A DNA stretch of 64,000 nt from contig NC_057864.1 in the NCBI RefSeq assembly GCF_019393635.1, forward strand, positions 496,696,716 to 496,760,715. Direction: 5' to 3'. This stretch comes from Dromiciops gliroides (Eukaryota > Chordata > Mammalia > Microbiotheria > Microbiotheriidae). The translations under genes were made by a program, and so were the position numbers. Positions 18,967 through 31,957 of this stretch are shown here, one piece after another. Under the pieces are notes generated by a model. It did not search any database and was not told where the DNA came from. It saw only the letters and a list, made by a program, of their open reading frames with translations. Within the stretch, counting starts at the first letter, position 1; the number at the start of each line of letters is the position of its first letter.

Positions 18967-20112
18967 CCTTGGAATTGCCCAGGCCATTCTGAGTGGTTAA
19001 CACTGAGTGATATGGGGGTCCCATTTCCTCCCTAGGGATGGAGATAGGAGAAGCCAGTTCATTTCAATACACTGCTTCCCTCACACTCACTCTGATCAAT
19101 GAGAAATGCAGGCAGCACCTGGAATTTTATAGTGGGCTAAATGGAACAGAACAAAATGGTCATGCCAGTGGTTGAGGCCATCTCTTACCTAGTTAGTGTT
19201 ATGGAGTGGGTGAGTGGTTTGTTGACCTCACTAATGTCTTTTTCTTTTTTCCTGGAGCTGAGAGTAATCAGAAGCAGTTTCCTTTCACCTAGGAAGGAGT
19301 TCAGTATACCTTTTATCATCTGCCCCCAGAGCCACTTGAGCTCTCCATTATATATACTGCCATAATCTGGTTCAAAAAGTGGAACAAAGCCTCATTTTGT
19401 GAGGGTATTGATATATAACACTAAATTGGTGACATAATGTTTATCAAGCTTGCCAAGGGCATGGTAGCAGAACCCCTGGATTGTATGAGAGCCCACATGA
19501 GAGAAGGATGTGGTAAATCAACTCTTAGGCAAGCCAGAATCTAGCCAGCTATCAAATTTGGGGGAATATCATAGATAAGGGGAACCCCATTAATGTAGAC
19601 ACTCCAAAATGAGCTATTGCCATTTGTTTTTCCATTGTTTGAAAGGGAAGCCCTAACACTTATTCAAGTTTTTTGAAAATCCACACTACCCACCTAAGTT
19701 TTTTGGTGCCCTCCCATTTACTGAAACACCTCTAAGTCTTCCCTTTTTATTGGGGCCCAGAACAGAATATAGCCCTGAAAGGACTAAAGTGGGCCATCCA
19801 ATAGTCTTACCCCCACCGAGCCTTTATGCTTTTAGAGATCTCTATCAAGAGCAAGCTGAATGGAGTCTATGGAAGCTATCTATGAGTGGCCAAACCAAGT
19901 GACCATCAGGCTTTTGCAGCTGTGAGCTCCCCAAAGTGGCCTCTCTAGACTACTTTTGAGAAGTAGTTGTTCAGCTATTACTGGACCCTAGCTACTAAGT
20001 GGATAATGCAGGGTGAGGCCAACACCCTTCATCAGAAGTTGCCTGTTGTGAATTGAGTAAGGAAAGGTAGTTCTGACAAGATGGTAGGGCCCTGGAGACT
20101 TTTTTTTTTTTT
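18967..20112. other. Unassigned interval
   Basis: Nothing recognised. Open frames are short and without domains. It may be old retroviral interior but no motif supports this. Confidence 0.25.
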
Positions 20113-20248
20113 AGTGAGGCAATTGGGGTTAAGTGACTTGCCCAGGGCCACACAGCTAGTACGTGTTAAGTGTCTGAGGCTGGATTTGAACTCAGGTACT
20201 CCTGACTCCAGGGCCAGTGCTCTATCCACTGCACCACCTAGCTGCCCC
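20113..20248 (-). mobile_element. CORE-SINE
   Basis: Inverted full-length copy, short GAGACTT duplication on both sides. Confidence 0.93.
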
Positions 20249-21873
20249 GAGACTTCTTTAAATGGAAATGGTACTTCCAAGATGACCCTCACCCCAGTCC
20301 CTCTGGTGTTAATAATATTCATGAATAGACTTTAGTGGCTGTGGCCTCCAATCTCAGCCAAAACATCCTACCTCCTCCACTGCCTCAGTTGGTCCCTGCT
20401 TCAAGGCTCTGGTTTCTAAGGAATACCATTTTGCCGGGTCCCATCATGAGACAGGTAAAACTGTACATCGGATCCCGTACTCCTGGCAAGGCCTCTTAGG
20501 GGACTGAGCTGCAAGTCAAAAGGCTGGTGTGTAAGAGAGGCTCAAGGATCAGGTTGGGTAAGATCTCCATCTATACCATTTCTTGTAGCCAAGGGTCTGG
20601 TTGATTGATCTGGAACTTGAGAATGACCGAACAATCAGAGGTCCTCCTCTTTGGCATCAGGACCAATGCATCTAAGCCTCAAAAAGAAAAAGAAATTGAT
20701 GCCTCCAGCTACATTTGTTTGTGGGCAGGTTAGCATTCATCAGAGACACCAAGATCTTAAGACCTTTCCATTGCAGACTAATTGGCTCAGGGGAATAAGG
20801 CTCAGGCCATCATTGTAACTTGCTGGTGGCCAGAGTATAAATAGTCAGCTCAGAAAGAGGCAGCAGCTCCTCCCTCAGGCTTCTGACCAGCAGACCAGCA
20901 AACCACCACAGCCAACCGACTGCAAGTCAGGAAAGCTACTGTTGGCTGAATCAACACTCTACCCTTCTTGAACAGCCTTTCCTTGCTCTGGCTAAGGGAA
21001 CTTACTTTTGTTAGGGTTATATTTTCTGTACAACTGTTAGTTTTGTTAATCTGAACTACCAAATCAGACTGGTCAGGCCTATATAGCATATTCTCTCTGT
21101 CAAATTAAGGCAGTAGACATTAGAGAGTCATACCATTGCTGATCTGGACTGTGGACCATAAAATTCCCCCTAATTAAGAACAAGGAAGCTACTTCTGCCC
21201 AACCAGAGCATCCAACAATCTCACATGGTCCTCACTCTGCCTCCAGTTGGCACATTGGCCCTTTCCCCCTCCCTGTCTTGGAAAGAGGTTGGATGCTGCT
21301 GACAGCTGCATCATGAAGTCCTGGATTACTGGGGTCATGTGTCTCACCTCCGTGATGAACCAATGCCACCCTCAGAATGGGGAGAGCTCTCCTGTCCAGG
21401 GATTTCTGAGATCCAGCCTCCAGGGCATCTTACCCAACCAGAACTACTTTGGGAACCACTCTGGCAACTTCCTTAATCCTTCTCTGACACAGAGTCAACC
21501 AGGCATGGAAGTCCCACTCTCTCAAAGGGCTCCATAAACCGTGGGAACTGGCAGGTTCATTTCCCCCAGGATGGTTCAACTTCCCAGAAACTGAGGGAGT
21601 GCTGCCTTGCTTTCTAACTACATGGAGAAGGTGAAACTCTGAATAAGCAGAGAATATCTGAAACAGCCTCTGATAAGAGAGCCCCCAAGGATTTGTAGTT
21701 CTTCTGAGTCTGAGAGTAGAGGAAATCAGCCTTTGAACCATGACAGCAGCACCTGGTATCTCCCTTCTTCAAGATAATGACAGATGATCTGTCAGTGGAC
21801 AAGCTGGGAGGTCTGTATAACTTTTTTGTTTGTTTTTGTTGCTTTATGGTCACTCCATAGTTCTTTTTTTTTC
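20249..21873. other. Unassigned interval
   Basis: A TATA-like AGTATAAATAG is at about 20834 with a CAG-rich stretch after it, which could be an old LTR. No coding region can be supported. Confidence 0.25.
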
Positions 21874-22010
21874 AAGTGAGGCAATTGGGGTTAAGTGACT
21901 TGCCCAGGGTCACACAGCTAGTAAGTGTTAAGTGTCTGAGGCCGGATTTGAACTCAGGTACTCCTGACTCCAGGGCCGGTGCTCTATCCACTGCGTCACC
22001 TAGCTGCCCC
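21874..22010 (-). mobile_element. CORE-SINE within L1 3' end
   Basis: Flanked by TCCATAGTTCTTTTTTT on both sides. The flank belongs to the L1 sequence it entered. Confidence 0.95.
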
Positions 22011-22740
22011 TCCATAGTTCTTTTTTTCTGGATTTGGAGAGCATTTTCCATCATGAGTCCTTTGGAATTATCTTGGACCATTGTATAGCTGAGAAGAGTC
22101 AAGTCCATCACAATTGATCAACACACAATGTTGTTGATACTGTGTACAATGTTCTCCTGGTTTTGCTCATCTCACTCAGCATCAGTTCATGTAAGTCCTT
22201 CCAGGTTTCTCTGAAATCTGCCTGCTCATCATTTCTTATAGCACAATAGTATTCCATTACGTTCATATACCACAGTTTGTTCAGCTATTTCCCAATTGAT
22301 GGGCAGCCCCTCAATTTCGAATTCCTTGCCACCACAAAAAGAGCAGCTATAAATATTTTTGTACATGTGGGTCCTTTTCCCTTTTTTATGATCTCTCTGG
22401 GAAAAAGACCTAATAGTGGTATTGCTAGGTCAAAGGGTATGCACAGCTTTATAGCCCTTTGGGCATAGTTCCAAATTGCTCTCCAGAATGGTTGGAGCAG
22501 TTCTCAGTTCCACCAACAATGCATTAGTGTTCCAAATTTCCCACAGCTTCTTCAACATTTATTTTCCTTTTTTGTCATATTAGCCAATCTGATAAGTGTC
22601 AGGTCGTACCTCAGAGTTGTTTTAATTTGCATTTCTCTAATTAATAGTGAATTAGAGCATTTTTTCATATGGCAATAGATAGCTTTGATTTTTTCATCTA
22701 CCTTTCCCTTTTTATGATCTCTTTGGGATATAGATCTAGA
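22011..22740 (-). mobile_element. L1 3' region, minus strand
   Basis: Clear inverted L1 3' part (CCACCAACAATGCATTAGTG, TTGCATTTCTCTAATTAATA). It resembles 49780-50280. Confidence 0.8.
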
Positions 22741-22786
22741 AGTGGTATTTCAGCCCAATTCTTTGTTTTGTTTGGTTTTGGTTTTT

Positions 22787-22923
22787 TGCAGGGCAATGAG
22801 GGTTAAGTGACTTGCCCAGGGTCACACAGCTAGTTAAGTGTCAAGTGTCTGAGACTGGATTTGAACTCAGGTCCTCCTGAATCCAAGGCCAGTGCTTTAT
22901 CCACTGCACTACCTAGCTGCCCC
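22787..22923 (-). mobile_element. CORE-SINE
   Basis: Inverted copy with an imperfect CAGCCCAATTCTT / TAGCCCCATTCTT duplication. Confidence 0.92.
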
Positions 22924-23039
22924 CTTTTAGCCCCATTCTTGACTGGGAGTCAGGTTGGAGAGAGGAACCCAGAGGAAGGAATAATCAGCAATGTGGAATA
23001 AGCACAGTGCCTAGCTTGTAATAAATGCTAAATAAAGCT

Positions 23040-24060
23040 CTTGTGCTTTGCACTTCCCAATGATTCTGAATGTCTGGCTGCTGTTTTACAACCCCCCCCA
23101 ACCCCATTTGCACATTATTTGACTCCCATCCATCTCAACCCTACCCCCACAATGCCCCACTGTGTATCTGCTGTCCCCTTCCACTGTACCCTTTGGAGTT
23201 TCTGCTCCATAGTTAATAAACTTGTTTTCCTCTCAAACTCCTTCCATCTTCTAGCCCTCATGGGGACCTGGCTCCCTCAGGATCGCACTGTTCCATCACC
23301 ACCCTCTCCACTACTGACTGTGCTATCACTCATTACCTCCAGGCATGGTCTTGATGGGGACATGGAGTACCCTTCACTCTCCATTGTCACTTCCAGAGTC
23401 TTCCTCTACCAACCAAAACAACTCAGCAACCTCTCTTCAATTGAGGTTCATGCTATCCAGATTCATCACCCAATCCATAACTTCCTTACTGAGTTCACTG
23501 CCTAGCTCACAGTCTTTCTCTCCTCCCCAGCTGTAACATACATATGGATGACCATCACATCACCTGGTTCTTTAATCTTTGTCAACCCCCTTAGCTACTG
23601 TTGCAACTTCTAACCCATCTCCACACAGCAATTGGTTACACCCTTTAACTGGCCATGACCCACTTGGATGTTCATCATGATTATAGGGTTATGACCCTTT
23701 ACCCTGTGACTCCTCACCCTGTTGTTCTTGCTCTCTATGACCTGCATTTCTCCACCTCCTAGTTCTTTCCCAGGTCATCATCCCTGCCCTGGCTACACTT
23801 CCCTTCCCTATCTCTACCTTTTGGTGAACTAATTCAACTCGACTTGATCTTCTATGCTTGAATCTCTGACCTTTTTTGTTCTATCACTGATTAAACTTGG
23901 CCAAACCCTGACCTGGAATTACTCCCACCATCCTCCTTTGGTGTGATTCCTGTGCCGCTAAATGGGCCTGGAGGAAATCCTGAAACACTGCTGACTAGAT
24001 CCTCTGCAGATTTATGGCACCAACTCTTGCCTGGGCTCTCCCTGCGGAAAAACCATCCTT
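23040..24060 (+). repeat. Probable L2 remnant
   Basis: C/T-rich decayed text similar in layout to 6420-7300 (CATCCATCTCAACCCTACC, TGTGTATCTGCTGTCCCCTT). No 3' tail and no intact frame. Confidence 0.45.
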
Positions 24061-24078
24061 GGACTCTTCTTTTTTTTT

Positions 24079-24213
24079 GCAGGTCAGTGGAGGCTAAGTG
24101 ACTTGCCCAGAGTCACACATCTAGTAAGTGTCAAGTGTCTGAGGCCTGATTTGAATTCAGGTCCTCCTGAATCCAGGGCCAGTGCTTTATCCACTGTACC
24201 ACCTAGCTGCCCT
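24079..24213 (-). mobile_element. CORE-SINE
   Basis: Inverted copy, about 135 bp, somewhat diverged. Confidence 0.9.
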
Positions 24214-24847
24214 ATTTAATTTTTTAAAATGTGAAGCCATTTGTTATGGACTCATAGTCAAACATTAATTAAGCTCTTACTCTGTGCTAGGCATTGTACT
24301 AAGCCATCGGGATTAAAAAAAGGTCAAATTCTCTGTCTTAAGGGAACACTAACTCATTCTAATGGGGTAAACAACTTAACAATAATGATGAACATACAAG
24401 ATCATACAGTGTAAATGAGAGTTAAACTCAGAGGGAGGGCACTAACAGGAGGAGGAGAGAACTGGGAAAAGTGCCCCTGCAAAAGATGGGATTTGATATG
24501 AATCTTTAAGGAAGAAGACATGAGATGAAGGTAATAAGGGACTGCATGCCAGGTATGGGGGAGTGTCCTGTGTGAGGGACAACAAGAAGACTACAGGTGG
24601 TCCACAGATCCCAGTCTTCATCCACTTGAGTTTTCCTCTGTAGATAGTCTGGCCAAATCTCTTGGGGAACTGTGGATCTTAGAGTAAATGAAGATCTGCC
24701 ATATCCAGCTTACACTTTAGGGGGATAGTTCTTGGACATTGTTCACCTATGAACATGACAAGTTGGGAGTGTGGGGTCAAGTGTTGTTCACAGTTGTTGG
24801 CTTCTGGTAGATACCAGGGACTGGCACCTAGTAGGGGCTTAACAAAT
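24214..24847. other. L2/MIR-class fragments and unassigned sequence
   Basis: 24260-24370 reads like the common mammalian word set (TTACTCTGTGCTAGGCATTG). 24820-24847 has an L2-like GGGGCTTAACAAATGCATG tail. No gene. Confidence 0.4.
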
Positions 24848-25056
24848 GCATGTTGGGAGGACAGAGTCAAGATGGCAGAGGAACGACAGGAACTCACCTT
24901 TACTCTCAAACATTCCCCTCCATTTTGTAGGAAAACTGGGATACTAATCCACTATTGGTGGAGGTGTGAACTGATCCAACCATTCTGGAGAGCAATTTGG
25001 AACTATGCCCAAAGGGCTATAGAACTGTGCATACCTTTTATTTATTTATTTTGGGG

Positions 25057-25183
25057 GGGCAATGGGGGTTAACTGACTTGCCCAGGGTCACACAGCTAGT
25101 GTCAAGTGTCTGAGGCCAGATTTGAACTCAGGAACTCCTGAATCCAGGGCTGGTGCTTTAACTACTGCGCCATCTAGCTGCCC
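25057..25183 (-). mobile_element. CORE-SINE within L1
   Basis: Flanked by ACTGTGCATACCTTTT on both sides. Confidence 0.93.
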
Positions 25184-25232
25184 TCCACTGTGCATACCTT
25201 TTGACCCAGCAATACCACTGCTAGGTCTATAT

Positions 25233-25794
25233 TGTGAGATTTAAAATTGGATATAAGAGCATTAAACTCCCCTTTAACCTTTCCCTTATATATCTCCCAG
25301 ACCAGTAAGAGAAAGAAGCCTCTGAGCTTTAGTTAGAGATGGATTACTTAGCTTTTATTGTTTGGGAATTAATTAGCCAACAAACAAGGTGATGCTGATT
25401 AGAGAAATAGGAAAGTAGAAATACAAATAAAAGTCAGATCTAAGCTTAGTCTATATTCCTTATAAAACTCACCAAATCCCAAAGCTATCTCTGAGGCTGA
25501 GAACTGTGTCAAGCATGTGCTGTTACGGAGGACCAGGCCGATCACCAGACCATGCCTTCAAACCTGAGTCAGCGTGTGTGTGCAGAGCGAGAGAGACCAC
25601 TTCCCTTCTCTCGTTTTTAAACTCACACCCCGGAAGTGGAGTGCTTGGTCACGTTTTCCCCGAGCATTAGCAGACGCACAGCTGTTTGTCATGGTCTCCT
25701 CCCCAAAAGGGCGGTCCTTCAAAAACTGGCATCCTTCAGTTATTATTTAGCCAATTCTTAAATGTTAGTTAGAAGTTTTCATTTTTTTACCACA
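25233..25794 (-). mobile_element. Solo LTR within L1, family shared with 47949-48410
   Basis: The LTR is 562 bp, TGTGAG...CCACA, with ATAT on both sides (25229-25232 and 25795-25798). The poly(A) signal on the minus strand is visible as TTTTATTG near 25354. Confidence 0.87.
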
Positions 25795-26163
25795 ATATCC
25801 CAAAGACATCCATAAAAAGAGTAAAAGACCTATTTGTACCAAAAACATTTCTAGCAGCTCTCTTTGTGGTGGCTAAGAACTGGAAGTTAAGGGAATGCCC
25901 ATCCATTGGGGAGTGGCTAGACAAGCTGTGGTCTATGATGGTGATGGAATATTATTGTGTTATAAGAAACGACAAAGCAGGATGATTTCAGAAAGGCCTG
26001 CAAAGACTTGTATGAAATGATGTACAGTGAAGTGAGCAGAACCAAGAAAATTTTGTGCACAGAGATAGAAATATTATTTGATGAAGTGTGAATGACTTCA
26101 TTATTAACAATACAATGATCCAAGACAATTCCAAAGGACTATTGATTTTTTGTTTGTTTTTTT

Positions 26164-26298
26164 GCAGGGCAATGGGGGTTAAGTGACTTGCCCAGGGTCA
26201 CACAGCTAGTAAGTGTCAAGTGTCTGAGGCCAGATTTGAACTCAGGTACTCTTGAATCCAGGGCCAGTGCTTTATCCACTGTGCCACCTAGCTGCCCC
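26164..26298 (-). mobile_element. CORE-SINE within L1
   Basis: Flanked by AGGACTATTGAT on both sides. Confidence 0.93.
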
Positions 26299-26570
26299 AG
26301 GACTATTGATGAAGCATACTATCCACTTCCAAAGAAAGAACTGATATTGATGGATGCTATTTTTCGCTTTCTTTCATTTTTTTCTTTTATTCAACTTTTC
26401 TTGTATAAAATGACTAATATAGTAATGTTTTACATAATTGTACATGTATAACCCATATCTGATTGCTTACCACCTCAGGGAGGGGGAAGGGGAAGGAGGA
26501 AAGGAGGGACAAAAATTGGAACTCAAAACTATAAATAGAGATGTTTATTACTTTAAAAAAAAGAAAGGAG

Positions 26571-27054
26571 GGTGGATTAGGGGAGTGGTAATCAGAAGCA
26601 AAATACTTGAGAATGGACACTATGAAATGAAAGAGTAGGATAAGCAGGGGGAACAATAGGATGGAGGAAAATACACTAATTATAACTGTGAAAAAGATTT
26701 GCAGCAAATTTCTATCCTAAAGGCCTCATTTCTCAAATATATAGAGAACAGAATCAAATTTAGAAAACATAAAGGAGGTGGGGGGGCACTAAGAGGTGAT
26801 AGACTCTGGAACCTTAGGTGCACATACTGCATCCTATAAGGCCTTGTTCTTCCCCCCTCCCTGAGTATAGCCTTCAAAATGGAATGAAACTTTACGACAC
26901 ATATCTCGGCACAGTGCTTGTCAGACAATAAGCCCTTCGTAAATGTTTAATCTGCCTCTTCTAGAACATACTGATAGCATGGGTGTGCCTTGACATGGCC
27001 AGGATTGAGTTTTCTAGCCCATAGACACGTGGAAAAGAAGCTGGTTTAGCCAGA
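26571..27054. other. Unassigned interval before the zinc-finger relic
   Basis: 26580-26760 has L1-like A-rich text. 26890-26950 resembles an L2/MIR tail. No gene. Confidence 0.3.
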
Positions 27055-27725
<671 letters not shown>

Positions 27726-27729
27726 CCAA

Positions 27730-28700
27730 AATCTATTTATACCTTAAAGAAAGCTCAAAAGTACGGAGAGGACTTCTGCCTTCTTGCCCTGTGTCTAGCC
27801 TGGCTCACACAGCCACTATCTGGAAGCCACTCCAGTGGAGAAGGGGCTGGGCCTCCCCACCAACTGCCACACCCAGGACAGGTAGGCTGGCTGGCACCAG
27901 GAGGCAACACAGACCAGGAAGTCAAACATCTTCCCTCAAACCCTGAAGGAGACAGCACAGCATCCCGTGTCTAAGAGTCTTAGGAACAGTAGTGTCCTCC
28001 AAACCACCAGACTTTCTTCAAGCACAGCCCCTGTAGCCATCCTTGAAGGGAAGAAACCGTCCTCATCTCTGCCAGCAACAGTTGCAACCCTTTGCTGTGA
28101 GCAGGTGATAGGCCCAGGACCCCCGAGTCACTGATCCCATTTTAAGCCCCACCCTCGAAGCCATCATCCTGGGGGCAGCTAGGTAGCACAATGGATGGTC
28201 CTGGATTCAGGAGGAATCGAGTTCAAATCAAGCCTCAGACACTTGATACTTACTAGCTGTGTGACCCATTGCCCTGAAAAAAACCCAGACAAACAGAAAA
28301 GTAACTCCTCTGGAGAAGGGGCCAAGCATCCCCACCGATGGCCATACAATGGGCAGGCCCACCAGGCCGGCTGAAACATCAAGGCAGCATGTCCCAGGCA
28401 GGACAGGCCACCACCATCTTGACCCCGGACCATGAGCTTCAGAGCCTTGGCAAGAGCAGGGCTTCCAGCTCAGTGCCCTCAGCCATCACTCTGGGAAGCA
28501 GTCCCCGGGGAGATGCCTTGGGACTCATGACTCCTGCCCAGGTGAAGACCCATAAAGGAAGCCTGGGGCCCTGCCCAGTGATGGCATCTTTAAGGACCAT
28601 GAGGTGTTTCCAGCAGAATTGTCTCCTCCACTGGGATGTTGACTCCTAGGGAACTTGGGACCGTTCTAGGACCCTCATCCATGAGCCGGGGCTTTTCAAA
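27730..28700. other. GC-richer region with two related segments
   Basis: 27825-27960 and 28305-28420 share GGAGAAGGGG, CCTCCCCACC/ATCCCCACC and CACCAGG words in order, suggesting an old tandem duplication. A decayed plus-strand SINE lies at 28175-28277. No open frame shows a domain; a retropseudogene is possible. Confidence 0.35.
28175..28277 (+). mobile_element. CORE-SINE, decayed
   Basis: GGGGGCAGCTAGGTAGCACA head with an internal deletion, and a shortened GTGTGACCCATTGCC end. Confidence 0.85.
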
Positions 28701-29030
28701 TAGGGAGTCCTTTAAAAAACTCATTCATTCATTTTGCCTGAGTTAATAACTTATCTACAATCTGGACAGTGTGCCAGAGCCATGCCAGAGATTTGGGGGA
28801 TCCCTGTCCTTATCTCAGTCCTTTTCCAGGGGGGCAGACTCATCCCTGGGTCTCTTTTACCCAATAGGTTCTGGGAATCCTTCAGTTGACCCTGCATCTA
28901 AATGGGGCCAATGATCTCCAGGTGGTGTTGGCAATGAGGACTAACAAGAGGCATTTCTCGACTCAGAATCTATCAGTTCTTCAGAGGTCATTACTGATTT
29001 TAGGGAAGGGAAAACTTTTTTTTTTCCCTT

Positions 29031-29164
29031 TGGGGCAATGAGGGTTAAGTGACTTGCCCAGGGTCACACAGCTAGTAAGTGTCAGGTGTCTGAGGTCAGA
29101 TTTGAACTCAGGTCTTCCTGAATACAGGGCCGGTGCTTTATCCACTGTGCCACCCAGCTGCCCC
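29031..29164 (-). mobile_element. CORE-SINE
   Basis: Inverted full-length copy ending CAGCTGCCCCC. Confidence 0.93.
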
Positions 29165-30527
29165 CTGGGAATAAATATTTATAAGGTACCTACTATGTTC
29201 TGGAGTACAGGGTGTGTTCAGGGAAGACTAGTACCTCAGCTGTGAGGGCTGCCGAGCCTTTCTCAGGGTTGCTTCCCACCTTTGGTGTCTGCCTGATCCA
29301 CTTAACTCTCACCTGTGGCTCCAAGAATATGTAGTATGTACAGTGACCACACCCCAGTAAGACCATCTCAGCAGACAGGCTAAACAGACTGAGGGTAACC
29401 AAGGGATCTCAAACCCTTCAGTGAGTTGGGGGGCGGGGTGTCTTTCCCAAGCATGTGAAAACTCCCCCTGGTGGAATGGGTGGATGAGAACAATTTGTTA
29501 CAACAGCCTTGAAGGCGGCTGAAGCAGGCACTATGAAGTGCTTAAGAGCTTGGTTAGACATCAAAGATGCCAAGGTCACCCACTGCGTACCAGGCCATTG
29601 TTAGTTGTCTTGGCTCTGTCTGACAACTTTGGGCAACTGCCTCACTGAAATCCAATTTATGCACCAATCAAAAGATATCACTTATACCACTTTACCGTTT
29701 GTACCTACCTCAAAGTCCTGTGGCAATAGGCAAATGAAGAAGCAGCAGGTGTGGATACACTGAGAGCCGGAGTCACAACGCTGCACACAGGCAGCCCAGG
29801 CCATGGGGTTGTCTTCTCACTGGAAGCAGCAGTGAGATTCCACAGTCCCCTGGGTGTCTGAGCAACCTTTTAAAGACTGTACTGCTCACTTCCTGGTGTG
29901 AGGAAGGGGCTCAAAAAGGTACCCTAAAAATTGTCTGCTTGCCCAACCCTGGCCTGATTGCCACAACAGGTGGGAATTGCACTCTGTGGTCAAAACATGA
30001 AAAAATGTACAAAAACGACTGCAAGTACATGGAATGTGTTCCCACTTACAGAAAACACAAAATCCAGTAGACCTGAAAGACGAACAGCTCTTGTCACAAG
30101 AGAACTCAGCAGGTATTGCATCCAAATAGCAGCCCTGAGTGTATCAAGGCTGGCAAATGGCCAGCTCATTGAAGTCAGAGCTGGACACTTTTTTTTTTTT
30201 CCTGGAGTGACCTCAGTGAAGGGAAGCGCTGTGAATCTGGGGTAAGGTTTTTTTTTTAATTGAATAGAATTTTATTTTCCAAAATATATGTAAAAACAAA
30301 TTTTAACATCAATTAAAAAAAAATTTGTGTTCCAACTTCTCTTCCTCCTCCATTCCCGCCCCCCACCCACTAGAACTCAAGCATTTCAAAATACGTTATA
30401 CATGAGTAGTCATGGAAAACATTCCCACATTAGCTAGGTTGTGAGAGAAAACAGTAAAAAAAAACCCCAAAACTTCAGATTGAGGAATTGTCAAAGAGGA
30501 AAAAAAAAATTTTTTAATGTGTTTCCA

Positions 30528-30690
30528 GGGGCAGCTAGGTGGTGCAGTGGACAGAGCACTGGCCCTGGAACCAGGAGCACCCGGGTTCAAATCCGGCCCC
30601 AGACACCCAACACCCACCAGCTGTGTGACCCTGGGCAAGCCACTCAACCCCAATTGCCTCACCAAAAAAAAATTAAAAAAAGAAAAGAAA
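30528..30690 (+). mobile_element. CORE-SINE within copy 2
   Basis: Full-length plus copy with A-rich tail, flanked by AATGTGTTTCCA on both sides. Confidence 0.94.
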
Positions 30691-31687
30691 ATGTGTTTCC
30701 ATCTATTTTCACTTCTTTCTCTGTAGATGGGTTGCCATTTTCATAAGTCCTTCAGGGTTATATTGGATCATTGCCTTGCTGAAAATAACCACATGCTTCC
30801 CAGCAGATCATCTTACACTATTGCTGTTATTTTGTATACAGTACATTTCACTCTGCTTCAGTTCATGTAGGTCTTTCCAGGTTTTTCTGATAGTATCCTA
30901 TTCATCATAACCTAAATAAAGTACCTTAAACTTGACAAAGAATTTTCTTCACATTAGTCCAGCAAAGTAGGTACCATACGTTTTGCCATTATATTCAATC
31001 ATCATAACTATTTCCCTCCATCCTATTCCCTTCCCATGATATTTAATCTATTTTCTATCTTTTAAACTATTTCTCCTCAAAAGTGTTTTACTTCTGACTG
31101 TCCCCTCCTCTACTCTGCACTCCCCTTTTTTTTCACCTTATCCTCTTCCCCTCATACTTTCCTGTAGGGTTAAATAGATTACTCCTCCCAACTGGGTGTG
31201 AATGTTATTCCCTCCATGATCCAACTCTGATGAGTTTAAGGTGTTTGAGCTAATTCTATGTTCCAAATTTTCTTCCTCCCTCTCTCCTCAACCCTCCCTA
31301 TGAAATCAAGCAATTCAATATGTCATACTTGTGCAGTTATGCAGAACATCTTTACCTTCCTCAAAAGTATTTTGCTTTTAACTGCTCTCTCCACCAATCT
31401 GCCCTTCCCTCCTTCCCCTCCCCACCCTTATCTCTCTCCCCTCCCTCAGGGCAAAAATATATTACTATACCCACTTGAGTATGTATGTTAGTCCTTCTTT
31501 GAGTCAATTCTGATGATATTAAGGTTCACTCACTCCCCAATTCCTTCCCCCTCTTCCCCTCCCCTCCATAAGCTTTTTTCTTGTTTCCTTCATGTGAACA
31601 ACCTCTCTCCAGACCATCTCTCCCCTTCCCCCTCCCCCAGTCTATTTCTCCTGCACCTCAACCCTATTTTAAAGATGTCATCATGGG

Positions 31688-31775
31688 TTAGTTAGGTGGC
31701 ACAGTGGACAATGCACCAGCCCTGGACCCAAGAGGCCCCAAGCCCAAATCCGGCCCCAGACATAAGACACCCCAC
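31688..31775 (+). repeat. SINE remnant inside the 3' UTR of copy 2
   Basis: Same position and same eroded SINE head as 1099-1190 in copy 1, with a small indel difference. Confidence 0.7.
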
Positions 31776-31957
31776 AAAGAACAAAACATAAATGCTTTAC
31801 AGATATCATCCCTTCGTATTCAGTTCAGAGCTGTGTCCTCTGTTAATTCCTTACTGAGATAGTTCTTATGAGTTCGAAGTATTATCTTCCCATGTAGGAA
31901 TATAAACAGTTTGATCTTTTAATATCCCTTATGAAGTCTTTTTTCCTGTTTATCTTT

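Larger units (their letters stand above)
24848..26570 (+). mobile_element. Internally deleted L1: 5' leader joined to 3' end
   Basis: It starts with an L1 leader (GTCAAGATGGCAGAGGAACG) and at about 24931, after CATTTTGTAG, jumps to the L1 3' region (GGGATACTAATCCACTATTG). ORF1 and nearly all of ORF2 are missing. The 3' end reaches GGAACTCAAAACT and an A-run near 26545-26570. It is interrupted by SINEs at 25057-25183 and 26164-26298 and an LTR at 25233-25794. Confidence 0.65.

Noticed and set aside
18967..20112. ERV internal region next to the LTR at 18412
   Set aside because: The LTR is closed by its own 4-bp duplication at 18967, and no gag, pol or env motif is visible after it.
28174..30664. 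Possible tRNA genes at SINE heads
   Set aside because: The GGGGCAGCTAGGTGGCGCAG heads are tRNA-derived but lack a full cloverleaf and are part of dispersed SINEs.
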